Shown: positions 11,199-21,429 of the stretch, in pieces | Layout of the letters: each line of letters starts with the position of its first letter | How positions within the stretch are numbered: position 1 is the first letter of the stretch | DNA from: Sarcocystis neurona | Taxonomy: Eukaryota; Apicomplexa; Conoidasida; Eucoccidiorida; Sarcocystidae | Assembly (NCBI GenBank): GCA_000727475.1 | Contig: KL647289.1 | Coordinates: forward strand, 3,910,019 to 3,974,018 | DNA: 64,000 nt | Direction: 5' to 3' | Made by a program: the position numbers and the translations under genes | The notes under the pieces: model-generated | What the model saw: the letters and a program-made list of their open reading frames with translations, nothing else | Databases searched by the model: none | What the model was told of the DNA's origin: nothing

Positions 11199-11868
11199 TT
11201 GCCGACGGCAAACAAAACCAACAGCAGCGGCAACAGCAGCAGCTACAGCGACACCAAGTGCAGCAGCAGCAGCAGAAACAGCGCGGCCGACAGCACGGGA
11301 CGCAGCAGCACCAAGGGCTGCAGCAGCACTACGGGCCGGTGGATAGAAGCTGCCGCTGCGTTAAGGACGGAAAGTGTAGGCAGAAGCACGAGGCGTACCA
11401 AGAGCTGCGGCAGCTGAAAAACTAGCAGCTCCTGTGCTTCTCAAAAAGTCCTTGCTTCTCCTTAGAACTGCACGAGACATTCCTACTTCGTCCGAGCGTA
11501 GAGTACAGAAGCTGCGCTTCCTCCTGCTGCTGCTGCTGCTAGGCATACGTCGCTCTCTGTGCTGGATGGATGCCGACCCTACGGCTGCGTAAATTGCTGC
11601 TTCTTCTGCTCGTGCGGCGCAACAGAAGACGCACTGAACTGCACGCAGCCCCGTCGCCCTTCCGGCCTTCGAATCGGCTGCTACTGCTGCTGCTGCTCCT
11701 TTTATTGCTGCTGCTGCTGCTCCTTTGTTGCTGTTGCTGCTGTTTATGTCGCCGCCACTGCGCTTGTGGCTGCTGCTGTTGGTCCTCCCGTTGGACCTGG
11801 TCGCCCTGCTGAATGCGTGCTGCTATTGAAGTTGCTGGTGTGATATAGACACACAGCAGGCCCAACAT
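11144..11868. CDS. CAG-rich ORFs upstream of UTP6, strand uncertain
   Basis: Just upstream of the UTP6 start, the plus strand carries CAG tracts to about 11310 (frame 11144-11425, 93 codons, Gln-rich). From about 11540 to 11800 the minus strand carries them, with an ATG-initiated 109-codon frame at 11539-11868 beginning MLGLLCVYITPATSIAARI and continuing into Gln, Arg and Ser runs. The hydrophobic start of that minus frame could be a short signal or anchor segment, but this is inference. Neither product is recognisable, and one or both may be UTP6 5' leader sequence. Confidence 0.25.
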
Positions 11869-11994
11869 CCCAGTGGGATCAAGAGGGTGGCGTGGAAGAT
11901 AACGCAGCTTCCTCTTTGCTGCTGTCGAGCCGGAATATAAATGAAACGCGTGCGTTTACTCATATCCACAGACACCGACACACATTTGCTCGAT

Positions 11995-12031
11995 GTATAT
12001 ATATATCTCTCTCTATATATATATATATATG
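11995..12031. repeat. TA/CT-rich microsatellite
   Basis: Two TA runs separated by a short CT run form a simple-sequence tract in intergenic DNA. Confidence 0.85.
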
Positions 12032-12364
12032 TACGTATGATGCAGGCCTCTGTCAACAGATGAACAGGCTTATACCTGCCTACACGTACACCCGTGTATC
12101 CACACTGAGGAAGACATACCTGCCTACACTTATACGTATGCCTAGCAGCCACGTCTTCTACACCGGTGCACGTCTACCCATATACCTGCGTAATGACGTC
12201 TTTGTAGATGCGGACACATATTAAGTACGCTCTTTAATGTCTACGAATATATACATATACATATGTGAGTGGAGAAGGTAAAGAAGTAGAGATACTTATC
12301 TGTATACCCGTCTGATATATAAATAAGTATTCACTGTATACCGGTATGTAGACGACCCTCATAT

Positions 12365-13560
12365 AGGCGGAAGATGGGGAAGGTGCCGCAGGCAGCAGGC
12401 GAAACTCCCTTTCCCAACTCCGGGGGGGAGAATTCGTTGTTGCTGCACGGACGGAAACAGCAGAAGCAGCGAACGAAGTACGCGGGAAAGGAGGAGAGGA
12501 AACGAACGAGGAAGCCGACGAAAAAAAGGCAGAACAGGAAAAGACAGAAAGGAAGAGATGGGATAAAAGGCATCCGGGCAGAAAGACCACAAGGGTACGG
12601 GTACGAAGGGTAAACGAGCAAGCAGAAGCGGAGAGTAGAAGAGGACAAGACAGTAAAAATGGAGGCCAACCGGCAGTGCCACTCCGTCGGTTGCAGCGTG
12701 GAGACCAGAACGAAAAATTCGAGAGAGAGGGACGACGTATGCGGTAGTGTTGAAGGAAAAGTCCAGTAGAGATGGGAATAAAAGACGGGGGAGCAACAAT
12801 GACGGAAGTTTGGAACAACAACGAGAGCAACGAGACGACTGCAGTGGCGACTAGCAAACGCAGAAACCCACAATCGAACGAGAAATGCTACAGAAATCCC
12901 TGCAGTTCTCGCGTGAAGAATGGAAGGTGGAATGCTGGCGCCCACCAGGCGCTTCTCTGAGTTTTGTTGACGAACCAATCTGGGGAAGTTTTACATGCTG
13001 AGAAACGGGAAGACAACCGGGACGCGGCGCATACGATGAAGAGATGGGACGGCAGCAGCTGGTATAAAGTTTCTTATGGAGGAGATTTCAGACCAGGACA
13101 AGAACTCACGTAAACTGGTGACTGATTCTAGACAACGCGTCTGGAAGGTAGAAACACTTCAAGATTCGACAAGTGGTGCCAGCATGCGGGACTCACGACG
13201 TCACCATCAAGTTGCTTGGGACTGCAATTTGCACAACTCCTTCACAGTTCGGAGGAGGGGACAAATTTCCAAGAACAGGCGACGTCCAGTGGCTGGGAGT
13301 GTGAAGAGAACGGAAAATAAAATAGACCAGGATACTCTGATGGACCCTGTGATGTGGCCCCTAAACATTTCCGTCAGGAAAGTGTCCTTGACGGATGAAA
13401 AAGTCCTGAAAAGCGCTTTCCCACGATAGAGAAAAAACTTACAAGTGCTGCTACAGCCATGTGGGAGAGGGGGGGAAAAAAGGGAGAAAAGGCGATGCCA
13501 AGGACATGCGCGCAGGGAGGGCGAAACTCTTCCTCATATATCGGCCGTGGGACGATGACC
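12365..13560 (+). other. Long purine-rich (G+A) strand segment
   Basis: Over roughly 1.2 kb the plus strand is strongly purine-biased, densest around 12420-12680 with words such as GGAAAGGAGGAGAGG and AAAAAAAGGCAGAACAGG. The bias opens long Ser/Phe/Leu-rich frames on the minus strand (12234-12978) and a Lys/Arg-rich frame on the plus strand (12374-12613). I treat these as by-products of composition and not as genes. Confidence 0.6.
13076..13429 (+). CDS. Small ORF, unidentified (117 aa)
   Basis: An ATG at 13076 opens a 117-codon frame of ordinary composition beginning MEEISDQDKNSRKLVTDS, with a TATAAA-like word about 15 bases upstream of the ATG. The product is polar, has no membrane segment or signal peptide, and is not recognised. 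It sits inside the purine-rich tract, which by itself lengthens reading frames, so it may not be a gene. Confidence 0.2.
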   Translation: MEEISDQDKNSRKLVTDSRQRVWKVETLQDSTSGASMRDSRRHHQVAWDCNLHNSFTVRRRGQISKNRRRPVAGSVKRTENKIDQDTLMDPVMWPLNISVRKVSLTDEKVLKSAFPR

Positions 13561-13777
13561 TCACTCTACGGCAGTTTTTATTGGCGACGACATGCAGCGT
13601 GGAGGAAACGCCTGTGAATCCGCACACGCTTTATTTCTGGTACTACCCGACTATTTGTGTTTCCTCGGACAGCTCTTCATTTTAGTAGACAGAATATATG
13701 GAGTGTGTGCTGGTGTTCATTTTCCGTCTTTCCATCGCTCTACCAGTGTACATCCTGCTGGACGAACCAACATGTAC

Positions 13778-13800
13778 ATATATACATATATATATATGTA
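13778..13800. repeat. TA-rich microsatellite
   Basis: Short alternating TA/CATATA tract in intergenic sequence. Confidence 0.85.
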
Positions 13801-14250
13801 AAATATATTATGTATAGAGCTGTATTGTCTCCCAACATATGTGTAAGAGCGCGATCTCAAACACACACGTAGCGATATTTTCGTTTTCTTGCATACCTGT
13901 TTCTTCTGTGTCTGGTTTTCCAGCAGCAGGGACGCCGACTGTCTCTGGGCTTCCCGCATTAATTCTACACTGGTTGTCCATACTCTTTTAAACGTGAACG
14001 CGTGAACCTCCCTGTGAGATCCACCCTCTTCACCCTTCTTCTCCTTAGTAACGGTGTTAGCGGTGTGCCTCTACCTGTGCCCATCCCGGCTTCTTTAACG
14101 TTACACCGGCACGTGCTGAAGCATTAACAGTTCAGATGGGCAAGCAGCTCTGCACGCTAGTCTCGTGGAGTTTGTAACGGAGAAACGGCGCCGAATAATG
14201 ATTTTCTCCAAGGTTATATTCCCAGTTGCAAAAACGCTTCCCCTACAAGC

Positions 14251-14715
14251 AACGGTAGTAGCAGTAGTAGTATAATAGTCGCAGTAGTCGCGTTAGTAGT
14301 AGTAGTAATAGTAGCAGAAGTAGTAGTAGTAGTATAGTCGTAGCACAAGCATAGTAGTAATAGTAGTACGGTAATAGTATAGAGTAGTAATTGTAGTACT
14401 AGGAGTAGTTGTGGGAGTGCTAGTAGTAGTAGTAGCAGGTATGTAGTAGTAGTAGTAGTAATAGTATAGTGGTTTTAGTAGTAGTAGTAGTAGAATCGTC
14501 TAGTGTAGTAGAATAATTAGTAGTAGTACAAGAAGCATAGTAGTATTAGTAATACTCGTAGTGGTAGTAGTAGTAGTAGCACTATAGTAGTAATATTAGC
14601 AGCAGTAGTCCTGGGAGTCGCAGTAGTTCTAGTCGTAGTAGTAATAGTAATACGAGTGGCACTGCCAGTCGTAGTAGCAATAGCAACGGGAGTGCTTGTG
14701 GTAGATATATCAGTG
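14251..14715. repeat. Degenerate (TAG/AGT)n trinucleotide tract
   Basis: About 465 bases consist almost entirely of TAG/AGT triplets with interruptions such as AATAG, CGTAG and CACAAG. The plus strand is full of stop codons in one phase, so the tract is non-coding there. A Thr/Ala/Ile-rich minus frame at 14517-14723 is its by-product. Confidence 0.9.
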
Positions 14716-14766
14716 GTCTCCATATTTATCAGGAAATAGGGGAAGTAGGAGTCGTCACGGGACGTA

Positions 14767-15460
14767 TTACATTAGCAGCAGTAGTTCTGTGTTGCCAGTG
14801 CAGCAGGTGAGTGCCTCGTTGGTGGTGATCGCTCCAAGACGAAGTAGGAGAAGAATGCGGACGTGTTGCTGGTGGCCAGCGGAGGAGGACTGTGAGGACG
14901 GGAAGCGATGTAAGCAGCCGCAGCAGCAGGTATGACAGAGAAGTCTTCCTTGACAGGCGAAGTTATTTTTTTTGTAGAAGGTGGCGAAGAGTTGCTCAGC
15001 TTGTCGCTGCGAAAGGAGGAAAGCAGGCGTAAGTAGGAGTGCTGCTGTTGCCTGGCGGGCGGTTCTCTTCGTGTCGAAAAGAGGCGTGGACGCGCGACCG
15101 GCCACACAGAGAGGCACGTGTCACGAGCAGGTGCGGCTGTCCGACGCAGCTGTTGGAGAAGCAAAGACAGCAGGAACAGCAGCAGCAGCAACGGGAGTGC
15201 CACAAACGTAGCGACACAGCAGCAGCTGCGGCCAACAGCAACAGCAGCTCTCGAAGTGCCTGCGGGCAGCGGCAGCAGCGTCGGTCGTACCTTTGAAAGG
15301 GGCCGTGCAGACAAAAAACGGAGAAATCTCGTGGTGTGCAAAACTGATGGAGCAGAGAAAGCAGCAGGGGTACGAGCAGCCGCACGCACGCAGTTACACT
15401 ACAAACGTCAGCAACGAGCAGCAGCAGCTCTTCTCCTACGCACCGTAGACAAAGTCTAAG
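14767..15460 (+). CDS. CAG-rich locus, probable exon(s), strand not certain
   Basis: The plus strand carries CAG/GCA triplets, the orientation seen in the long coding ORFs of this window. Overlapping plus frames include one with the segment SDAAVGEAKTAGTAAAATG (ending 15211) and one running from an ATG-less start to 15459 through Ser/Asn/Ala runs. The minus strand is also open for 205 codons (14772-15389); it begins at GTG, not ATG, and has a Leu-rich segment (VALPLLLLLFLLSLLL) that is what CTG repeats would give. I favour plus-strand exons, but no product is recognised and no exon boundary is firm. Confidence 0.25.
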
Positions 15461-15779
15461 TGTCAGACATCATATACATCCAGGTGGATACGCGTAGTAT
15501 CATCGTCTGTTTAAATATATGTATATATACGTATATATAAGTGTATGTACAAAAGTAAGTGTATACTCCACAAGTATACTTATGTTCATGTATACAATCT
15601 TTCATGTATACATGTGTATATTTGGTAGAAGACCGGGCCGCCACGCTGCTCACATAGCACCGCTTGTAGAGGTTTATAAGTTTGTAGACACAGAGAGACA
15701 GACAGAGAGAGACTGGGAGATCTATGCTTACATTTGCTTTACATCTTGACTTATAGCAAGTGGGCGACGCCTAACGTAG

Positions 15780-16155
15780 CAGCATGAAGGACGACGGCGG
15801 ACAGTCGCAGTAGTAAGCCAGCATCTCCTCGAGCGACAGCAGCAGAAGCAGCAGCAGCGGCAGGAGCAGCAAGAGCAGCAGCAGCAGAAGCAGCAGCAGC
15901 GGCAGGAGCAGCAAGAGCAGCAGCAGCAGGAGTGGCAGCAGCGGCATACGCGTGGAGTCGCCACAGCAGCAGGGCAGCACGCGGCAGCGCTGTGTGGTAC
16001 CGTCTTTGTATCAGCGGGGGCATTGCCCTTCTTCTGTAGCGCCTCTGTCTCTCGACCAGCAGCAGCAGGCACGTTGTCGGAAGAGGCTACGTACTCAGAA
16101 ACAGAAGTAAAAGTCTCTTTGCGTGAGCGGGGCGCAGCAGCCAGTAGCGCGTCCA
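15780..16155 (+). CDS. Candidate Gln-rich exon of an unidentified gene
   Basis: A plus-strand frame without an in-frame ATG runs from just after a TAG near 15775 for about 120 codons. It opens with Gln/Lys/Arg/Glu repeats encoded by a 42-bp tandem duplication, then continues with an ordinary sequence including ALPFFCSASVSRPAAAG and EEATYSETEVKVSLRERG. The lack of an ATG means it would need an upstream exon. The opposite strand gives Cys- or Leu-rich frames typical of antisense CAG. No family is recognised. Confidence 0.3.
15841..15924 (+). repeat. 42-bp tandem duplication in a CAG tract
   Basis: Two adjacent 42-bp copies of an AGCAGAAGCAGCAGCAGCGG-containing unit appear identical by eye. The unit is a multiple of three and keeps the Gln-rich frame open. 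Confidence 0.85.
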
Positions 16156-16432
16156 TACGTGTGCGACCAACTTAACGAAGGGGGAGAAGAAAGAGGAAGA
16201 CCAGCACACAATATATACGTAGGCGTCTATTTGCATAGGGATGCATCATATGTGGAGTGTAGTTACATGTTCATGTGCATACATAATGAGAGAAGAGAAA
16301 ACGCCAGAGGTAGTTAGGTAGTTATGTATGCATTGTATGTATTACAGGCATGCAGCACCTATACGGGTAGCACTGCATGCTTGTTGCAGGAACAGAGAGG
16401 TGCAGCTGCTGCGCCGCGGCTCTGACTTTTCA

Positions 16433-16700
16433 TTTCGACAGAAAGGGGAAACTGCCGTTCACTTCTTGGAGGACGCAAACGTGTACCAGCCGTTTCTTCG
16501 TTGGGGATTTCTTCTTCTGAAAGTTGCCTGCCAGCGTCTCTCCTTCTCCTTCGCGTCTCTCTTCCTTTTCTTCTTCTTCGTCTTTGTCGCCGTTGTCAAA
16601 GAGACACTGGTGTAAAGAGTTTAATTTCTGCACAGAATCCACATATATCTTTCGAATCCCCTGCCGGCGCCTGTCTTTCTTGCTCTTTTTCATTCGTTGT
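16433..16700 (-). CDS. Possible Lys/Glu-rich minus-strand ORF segment
   Basis: The 3' part of a 306-codon minus frame (16430-17350, opening at GTG) is compositionally unlike the antisense-CAG Leu-rich remainder. It reads Lys/Arg-rich, then KIYVDSVQKLNSLHQCLF, then an acidic Asp/Glu run and a basic tail. An internal ATG near 16694 could start it. This may be a short real exon or a by-product of purine-rich sequence; no family is recognised. Confidence 0.2.
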
Positions 16701-16883
16701 CTTCGCGTCTCTTGGTCTCTTTTTCCGCTGTTGCGTTTGAAAGTGGGGGGCAGGGGCGCTGCTGTTGCTTTTTTATCTCCGCAGTGTGACGCGTGTTTAC
16801 AGGAACTCTTGTCGTAGATCTGTCGCGGCGAGGGAACTGCTGCACTCGTGGCCGGGGAGATACTGCGACTGTCGACCTGGAGA

Positions 16884-17108
16884 ATGGTGCGCAGGAAGAG
16901 CAGCTGGATTCTGGGATGCGTCTGCTGGGCGCAGCAGCAGCAGCAGGAAGGAGAAGAAGCAGAGGGAGTGGAGGAAGAGAGCAGCAACACTGGCGCAGTG
17001 CCTGCTGCTGCAGCAGCCGCGGGCCCAGAACGAGCATGCAGCAGGAGCAGCAGCAGAAGCCGCGGCTGCAGCAACACGCCACTTCTTACGCCACTGGCTT
17101 TCAATGAG
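16884..17108 (+). CDS. Candidate first exon of an unidentified gene
   Basis: An ATG at 16884 opens a plus-strand frame beginning MVRRKSSWILGCVCWA and followed by Gln, Glu, Ala and Ser-rich sequence to a good donor, CAATGAG|GTGAGCC, at 17108/17109. The start (basic, then a short hydrophobic cysteine-containing stretch) could be a signal peptide or anchor, which is inference. The CAG orientation agrees with the plus strand. A following exon was not identified. Confidence 0.3.
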
Positions 17109-17349
17109 GTGAGCCAGAGCAACAGCAGCAACAACAGCTGCAGCAGCAGCTGCTGCAGCAAAGAAGCGGTCTTTTGCGTTGCACCTGCGTGCACGACGCC
17201 GGCGAAGAAGTCGTAGCTGCCCTCTACGCGCGTCTCTTTGTCTGGTGGAATTCTGCGCTTCAGAGGATGTGGAGCGAGTGAAAAAGTTATCCGTTTACAG
17301 TAGAGAAAGGAGGACGTATTCGTGCAGAACGGACAAATTTTTTCTGACA

Positions 17350-19590
17350 CCTACGGCTCTCTTTGGGTGGTGCATTCATGTACTTGAGAGCACGTGTGGA
17401 GGCAGTAGACAGCCTAGCTATGTAGAGGGAAACGTTTATGTGGAGAACGTGGACGTGTAGAGAAAAACATGGGGAGGGGTGTGTATAGATACGTATACGC
17501 GTGTGGACGTAAAGCGCGAGAAGGTCAGGAGCTGCGGCAGGACCGGGGGCTGCAGGAGCTACGTGCGGGCACATGCATATACGTACGCGTTTCAGCATAT
17601 TTCCACCGAGACACGAAGAAAAATGACGGCACAAGCACATGCGTACATTTGTGTAAGTCTATTTCCACGAGATAATTAAATCTTCTTTGTGTAGGCGCGC
17701 GTGTCTAAGACGTCGTTGGAGATGACGTGGACTTTCCATGAAAGGGGAGAATAGACGATTGGTCGTGTTCAGATGCAAAAGACGCCGTTCAACTGGACGC
17801 AGGGTTTTGCCAATTCAGAGCTGCATGCAGCAAGTGTAGGTGCGTGGCAAGACGGTTCTTGTCAAGTCACATAACAACCCGGTTGAGCCTGCATCGACGT
17901 ACGGGCGCACCCTGGGATCTCTTACATACTATACACACACATATCTGTGCGTGCGTATGTATATATGCACAGGGGGTGAATACAGTTCTCTTAGATGTAG
18001 GGGCGTGTGATTTCCCGCGTTTTCCTACCTCACCCTCCTCGTCCATACTTCTACTTGTACCGGTGGCATACCTCAAGTATGCGTATGTACGCTGGAGGGG
18101 GGGGGCGTGTCCTTTTCTGTCTGTCTCTCTCTCTGGCGCTCTCTTGTATATCAGGGTAGAACTTTATCTGCCGCAGACGCGGTGTCGCCCCGTGCCTCAC
18201 ACCTGTGTATACACGTGCGTGCAGACCTGCACTCATACGTGTATACATACCTCTCTCTCTCGAAGGAGATGTGGGTTGCATATATGTACGCGTCGAAAGA
18301 CAGGAAAAGGGAGATGCTAATCAGAGGACGCGTCTTTTTGACAGGGAGAACTGCATCGGTTGTCGTATTCGTGTTTGTACGTGCACACGTATATGGTGGT
18401 GCGTTGGCTTGTACGCGCATGTGGTCGTTGACTTCGAGAAGCACGTTGCTCTCTGGCCTCTGCTTTTCCTCCACGGCGTTCTGCAGGAAGTCCTTTCGTC
18501 TGGCTGTCTTTTGTGAGAAAGTCGTGCGGTGTTTGGAAGAGGCTGGCTGTCTTTGCCTCTTTCGCGCGCTTGTAGATTCATATGTACGCAAGCGTATATG
18601 TGTAAACAATCTGCGTACTGACGACGACGTGATAGGACAGAAGATCTGCACGTGCACAGGTATGGGGCAGTGTGTGTGAATATAGTCTATATATGGACGT
18701 ATGCCCGTATGTGTCTACGTCTGTGTTTTGGTTTCTGTGTTAAAATTTTCAGAGTGCAAACACTGGTGTACTCCACCTGTTGCCTCCCACCAGATTTCCA
18801 CATTGACACACACGTATACACGTGGGTGTCGATGACTGGCTCTTATATACGCGTAGGTATTTGTGTGTGGCTTTCGTTGGCTGTTATCCAGTGTATGCTT
18901 ATGCAAGTACGTGTACATTTATATTCCTACGTTGATGAGTCACATTCGAATAGTGTATACGTATGAGTTCCTGGACATAGGTGTGCTGCACCTTCGAACA
19001 CTCGCTTTCGTGCAATGTATGCGCGCAACTCTACGTATACGAGTACCCGTGTCTGTCTCACCGAGCATGCGCAGAAGGTGTCCTACGTGGTGCTTGACGC
19101 GTCTACAAATGTGTAGCTGCATCTACATCGACTGATGTCTACGTGTCTGGCTACCTGCGCACCCGCGACTATTACCGGGGTACAGATACAGAGAGCCTGT
19201 CTTAAGGGTGTATAAATAAATATGTGTGTGTTCGTGGGTGCAAGTGTGTTTCTGACTTTCCCTGCCTTACTGCGAGGTCGTATTCCTGGGTAGGTACACA
19301 CACATAAACAGCTGCAGAACCAAGCGAGTACATATATATATATATATATATGTCCATATGGATAGGCGTGTATAAACTCTGTCTCCGTATATCTGTTTAT
19401 ACGCTTTGCGTTTTTCTGTATACATGTGTAACGAGTCACGTGCTTGAAAGGAGGAAAGCAGACGCATCCGTGTATGACACCCGTGTGTGTTTGCATGTTT
19501 CCGTCTTAGGTTTCCATCTCCTCTCTCTACCTGTCACTGTAGCAACACTGGTGTGCACATTTACACACAAGCAGAGGAGTTTGTTGACCA
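17350..19590. other. Intergenic stretch, no gene seen
   Basis: About 2.2 kb is rich in GTGTATAC/ACGTGCAT-like words, with frames on both strands but no CAG tracts, no convincing acceptor-exon-donor units and no recognisable peptide. A short GGGGGGG run lies near 18095. Open frames such as 18107-18679 (plus) and 18151-18657 (minus) are antiparallel and mutually exclusive, and I do not support either. Confidence 0.45.
19332..19351. repeat. (TA)n microsatellite
   Basis: About ten perfect TA units in intergenic sequence. Confidence 0.9.
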
Positions 19591-19598
19591 GCATTTCG

Positions 19599-20739
19599 CT
19601 AGCTTATGCCGTTGTTCTCTGTCATTTGTCGTTCTCTGCGCTGCCGCGGATGCTCCGTGCGTACGGTTTCTTCACCCGTGGCTCCTGCTAGTGCTGCTGG
19701 TTGCGCAAGTATGCAGGGGTGCGCCGGCGCTTGTACTGCTGCTTCCGTGCCTGCTGCCGTACCTTCTCTGCCAACGCTCGTGCATCCGCAGCTGTTCTGC
19801 TGCTGCTGCTCTGCTTCCGCTGCTGCTACATCTGCTCCTCCCCTACTGCTGCTGCTGCAGTTCCCTCCCTGCTGCTGCTGCAGTTCCCTCACTGCTGCTG
19901 CTGCCCTGTTGCTAACGCCGCTGCGGGCATTAGCATCCTACCCAGTGCCCAAGTTGCTTCTCCATTCTCATTCCTCTGTCACCTCCCGCAGCTGCTATCG
20001 ATTTGAGCCATGTCCTGTTTTAAGGCTCCTTTCTACAGACTCTTGCCGATGCCTTGGCCGCTGCTCCTGCTGCTGCTGCTTCCTGAAGCCCTTCCGCTGC
20101 TGCCTTGCCTGCTGCTAGTTTTCGCTACTGCTGCTGGTGATGCTGAGGGTTCCGCAGTTCGTAGTGCTGCCTACATTGTCGCCGATATTTCTGCTGATGA
20201 AAGAGGCGCTGCTGCTGCTGTTAGTATTATCACTGCTGCTGCGGATCTTGGCTTCTGCTGCGGGTTCATTTGAAGCTCCTGCTGATCTCACGTGTTAGTG
20301 CTACTGCTAGCGCGGCTGTTGCTGCTTTTGATGAGGCGTGTCTTCTCCTGCTGCTCCGGCTGACCCGCTGCTTTTGCCTTGTCTGCTGTGCAGTTGGTGC
20401 TTCTCTTGACGTTGCTGCTGTGTGGTTCCGTGCTGCTGCAGGCACTGCAGGGCGCGGTCGTAGAATGCTGGGGGGCATTAGGAGCAGCACATCTCAATCC
20501 TTCTCTTCGTGTGGCGTACGTGTATGCGTTTGGACCAGCACCGCTCTTCGTTCTTCAAGTGGATAAGGTAATTGTGCTGCTATTGTGAAGGCGTCCACTA
20601 TCGCCGCAGCTGCAAATTTGTGAAGCAAATACGCTGCTGTTGCTGCCAGTGAACTTGTTAATGCTGCTGCTGCGGTAGCTGGGGCTGCCGCTCGTAGCGC
20701 TGCAATTGTTGGTGGTTCCGCTACGGTGCACGTCTGCAT
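19599..20739 (-). CDS. Probable spliced, Ala/Gln-rich minus-strand gene, unidentified
   Basis: The plus strand is CTG-rich throughout, so the CAG sense is minus. An ATG at 20737-20739 opens MQTCTVAEPPTIAALRAAA, followed by an Ala/Leu-rich helical stretch (ATAAYLLHKFAAAAIVDAF) and LPYPLEERRAVLVQ, ending at a stop at 20494. A second likely exon starts after an acceptor ending AATGCCCCCCAG near 20475 and reads through Ser/Asn/Lys-rich sequence to CTAACAC|GTGAGATC near 20290. A further frame at 19599-19892 is Gln/Ser/Ala-rich. The exon joins are not proven. The first segment might be a membrane or packing helix, but no family is recognised. Confidence 0.35.
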
Positions 20740-20789
20740 AAGTAAGTATATTAGGATAGGAAACTATGATAGTCAACCGGAGGAGGACG

Positions 20790-21425
20790 TACAACAGCTG
20801 GCTGGCAGTACTTGGATGCGTAAAACATGTAGGGAAACGCTACAATTCACAGGGGTTGCGGTGCCTTAGTGACGCGGATACATATTTAGACAGGTTTCCC
20901 TTTACTTCTATTTACACGTGCATACCTCGTGTGGCTAGATGTGGAAGCTGCGCAGGTGTGACGAGTTTGTACGAGAGTACATGCCTGTGAATGGAGAGCC
21001 TCCGTTGTGCGAACAGTGCTATACAAGAGAGCGGTCCAGTGGATAACAGAGATGCTGGTATATCTGTAAATGTGTGCATCCGTATATGCTTGCAAATATA
21101 TATATACGTATATATATGTACATGCTGCTGTATGTATACCTGTGTAGATGTGTGTAGTTGCTGTCTATTGCTTCCAGAATATTGTATAAGCGCTGTTGTT
21201 GCGCCCCCTGACAAGATCGGTCAGCGGACACGCACGTGTACGTAGTTTACAAACAATAGCTGTGGGTCGTGAGTCAAGGACCGCTGTATCCATATGTACC
21301 TGTGGTACATATGCGAGTCGTAGCTAAATTTACCGAGCAATACTCATTTACAGCACATCTACGTATTATGCGTGAAGTTGTTCATCACACATATAATGAA
21401 CTGCCTTTCTATGCATAAAATAAAC
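20790..21425. other. Intergenic spacer, no gene seen
   Basis: This spacer contains TA-rich words (around 21100-21125) and no CAG tracts or exon-like units. It separates the minus-strand locus to the left from the plus-strand locus to the right, so it may hold a divergent promoter; no promoter element can be pointed to. Confidence 0.4.
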
Positions 21426-21429
21426 ACAC

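Noticed and set aside
12234..12978. Overlapping 146-215-codon minus ORFs rich in Ser, Phe and Leu
   Set aside because: They overlap each other in different frames and are explained by the pyrimidine-rich strand; no motif or splice context supports them.
15841..15924. Regular repeats that might suggest a CRISPR array
   Set aside because: The repeats are directly tandem CAG-type units with no spacers, in a eukaryotic gene context.
16705..17350. Leu-rich, membrane-like N-terminal part of the 306-codon minus ORF
   Set aside because: It opens at GTG, and the Leu and Cys runs are antisense to plus-strand CAG tracts; a plus-strand exon with a good donor fits better.
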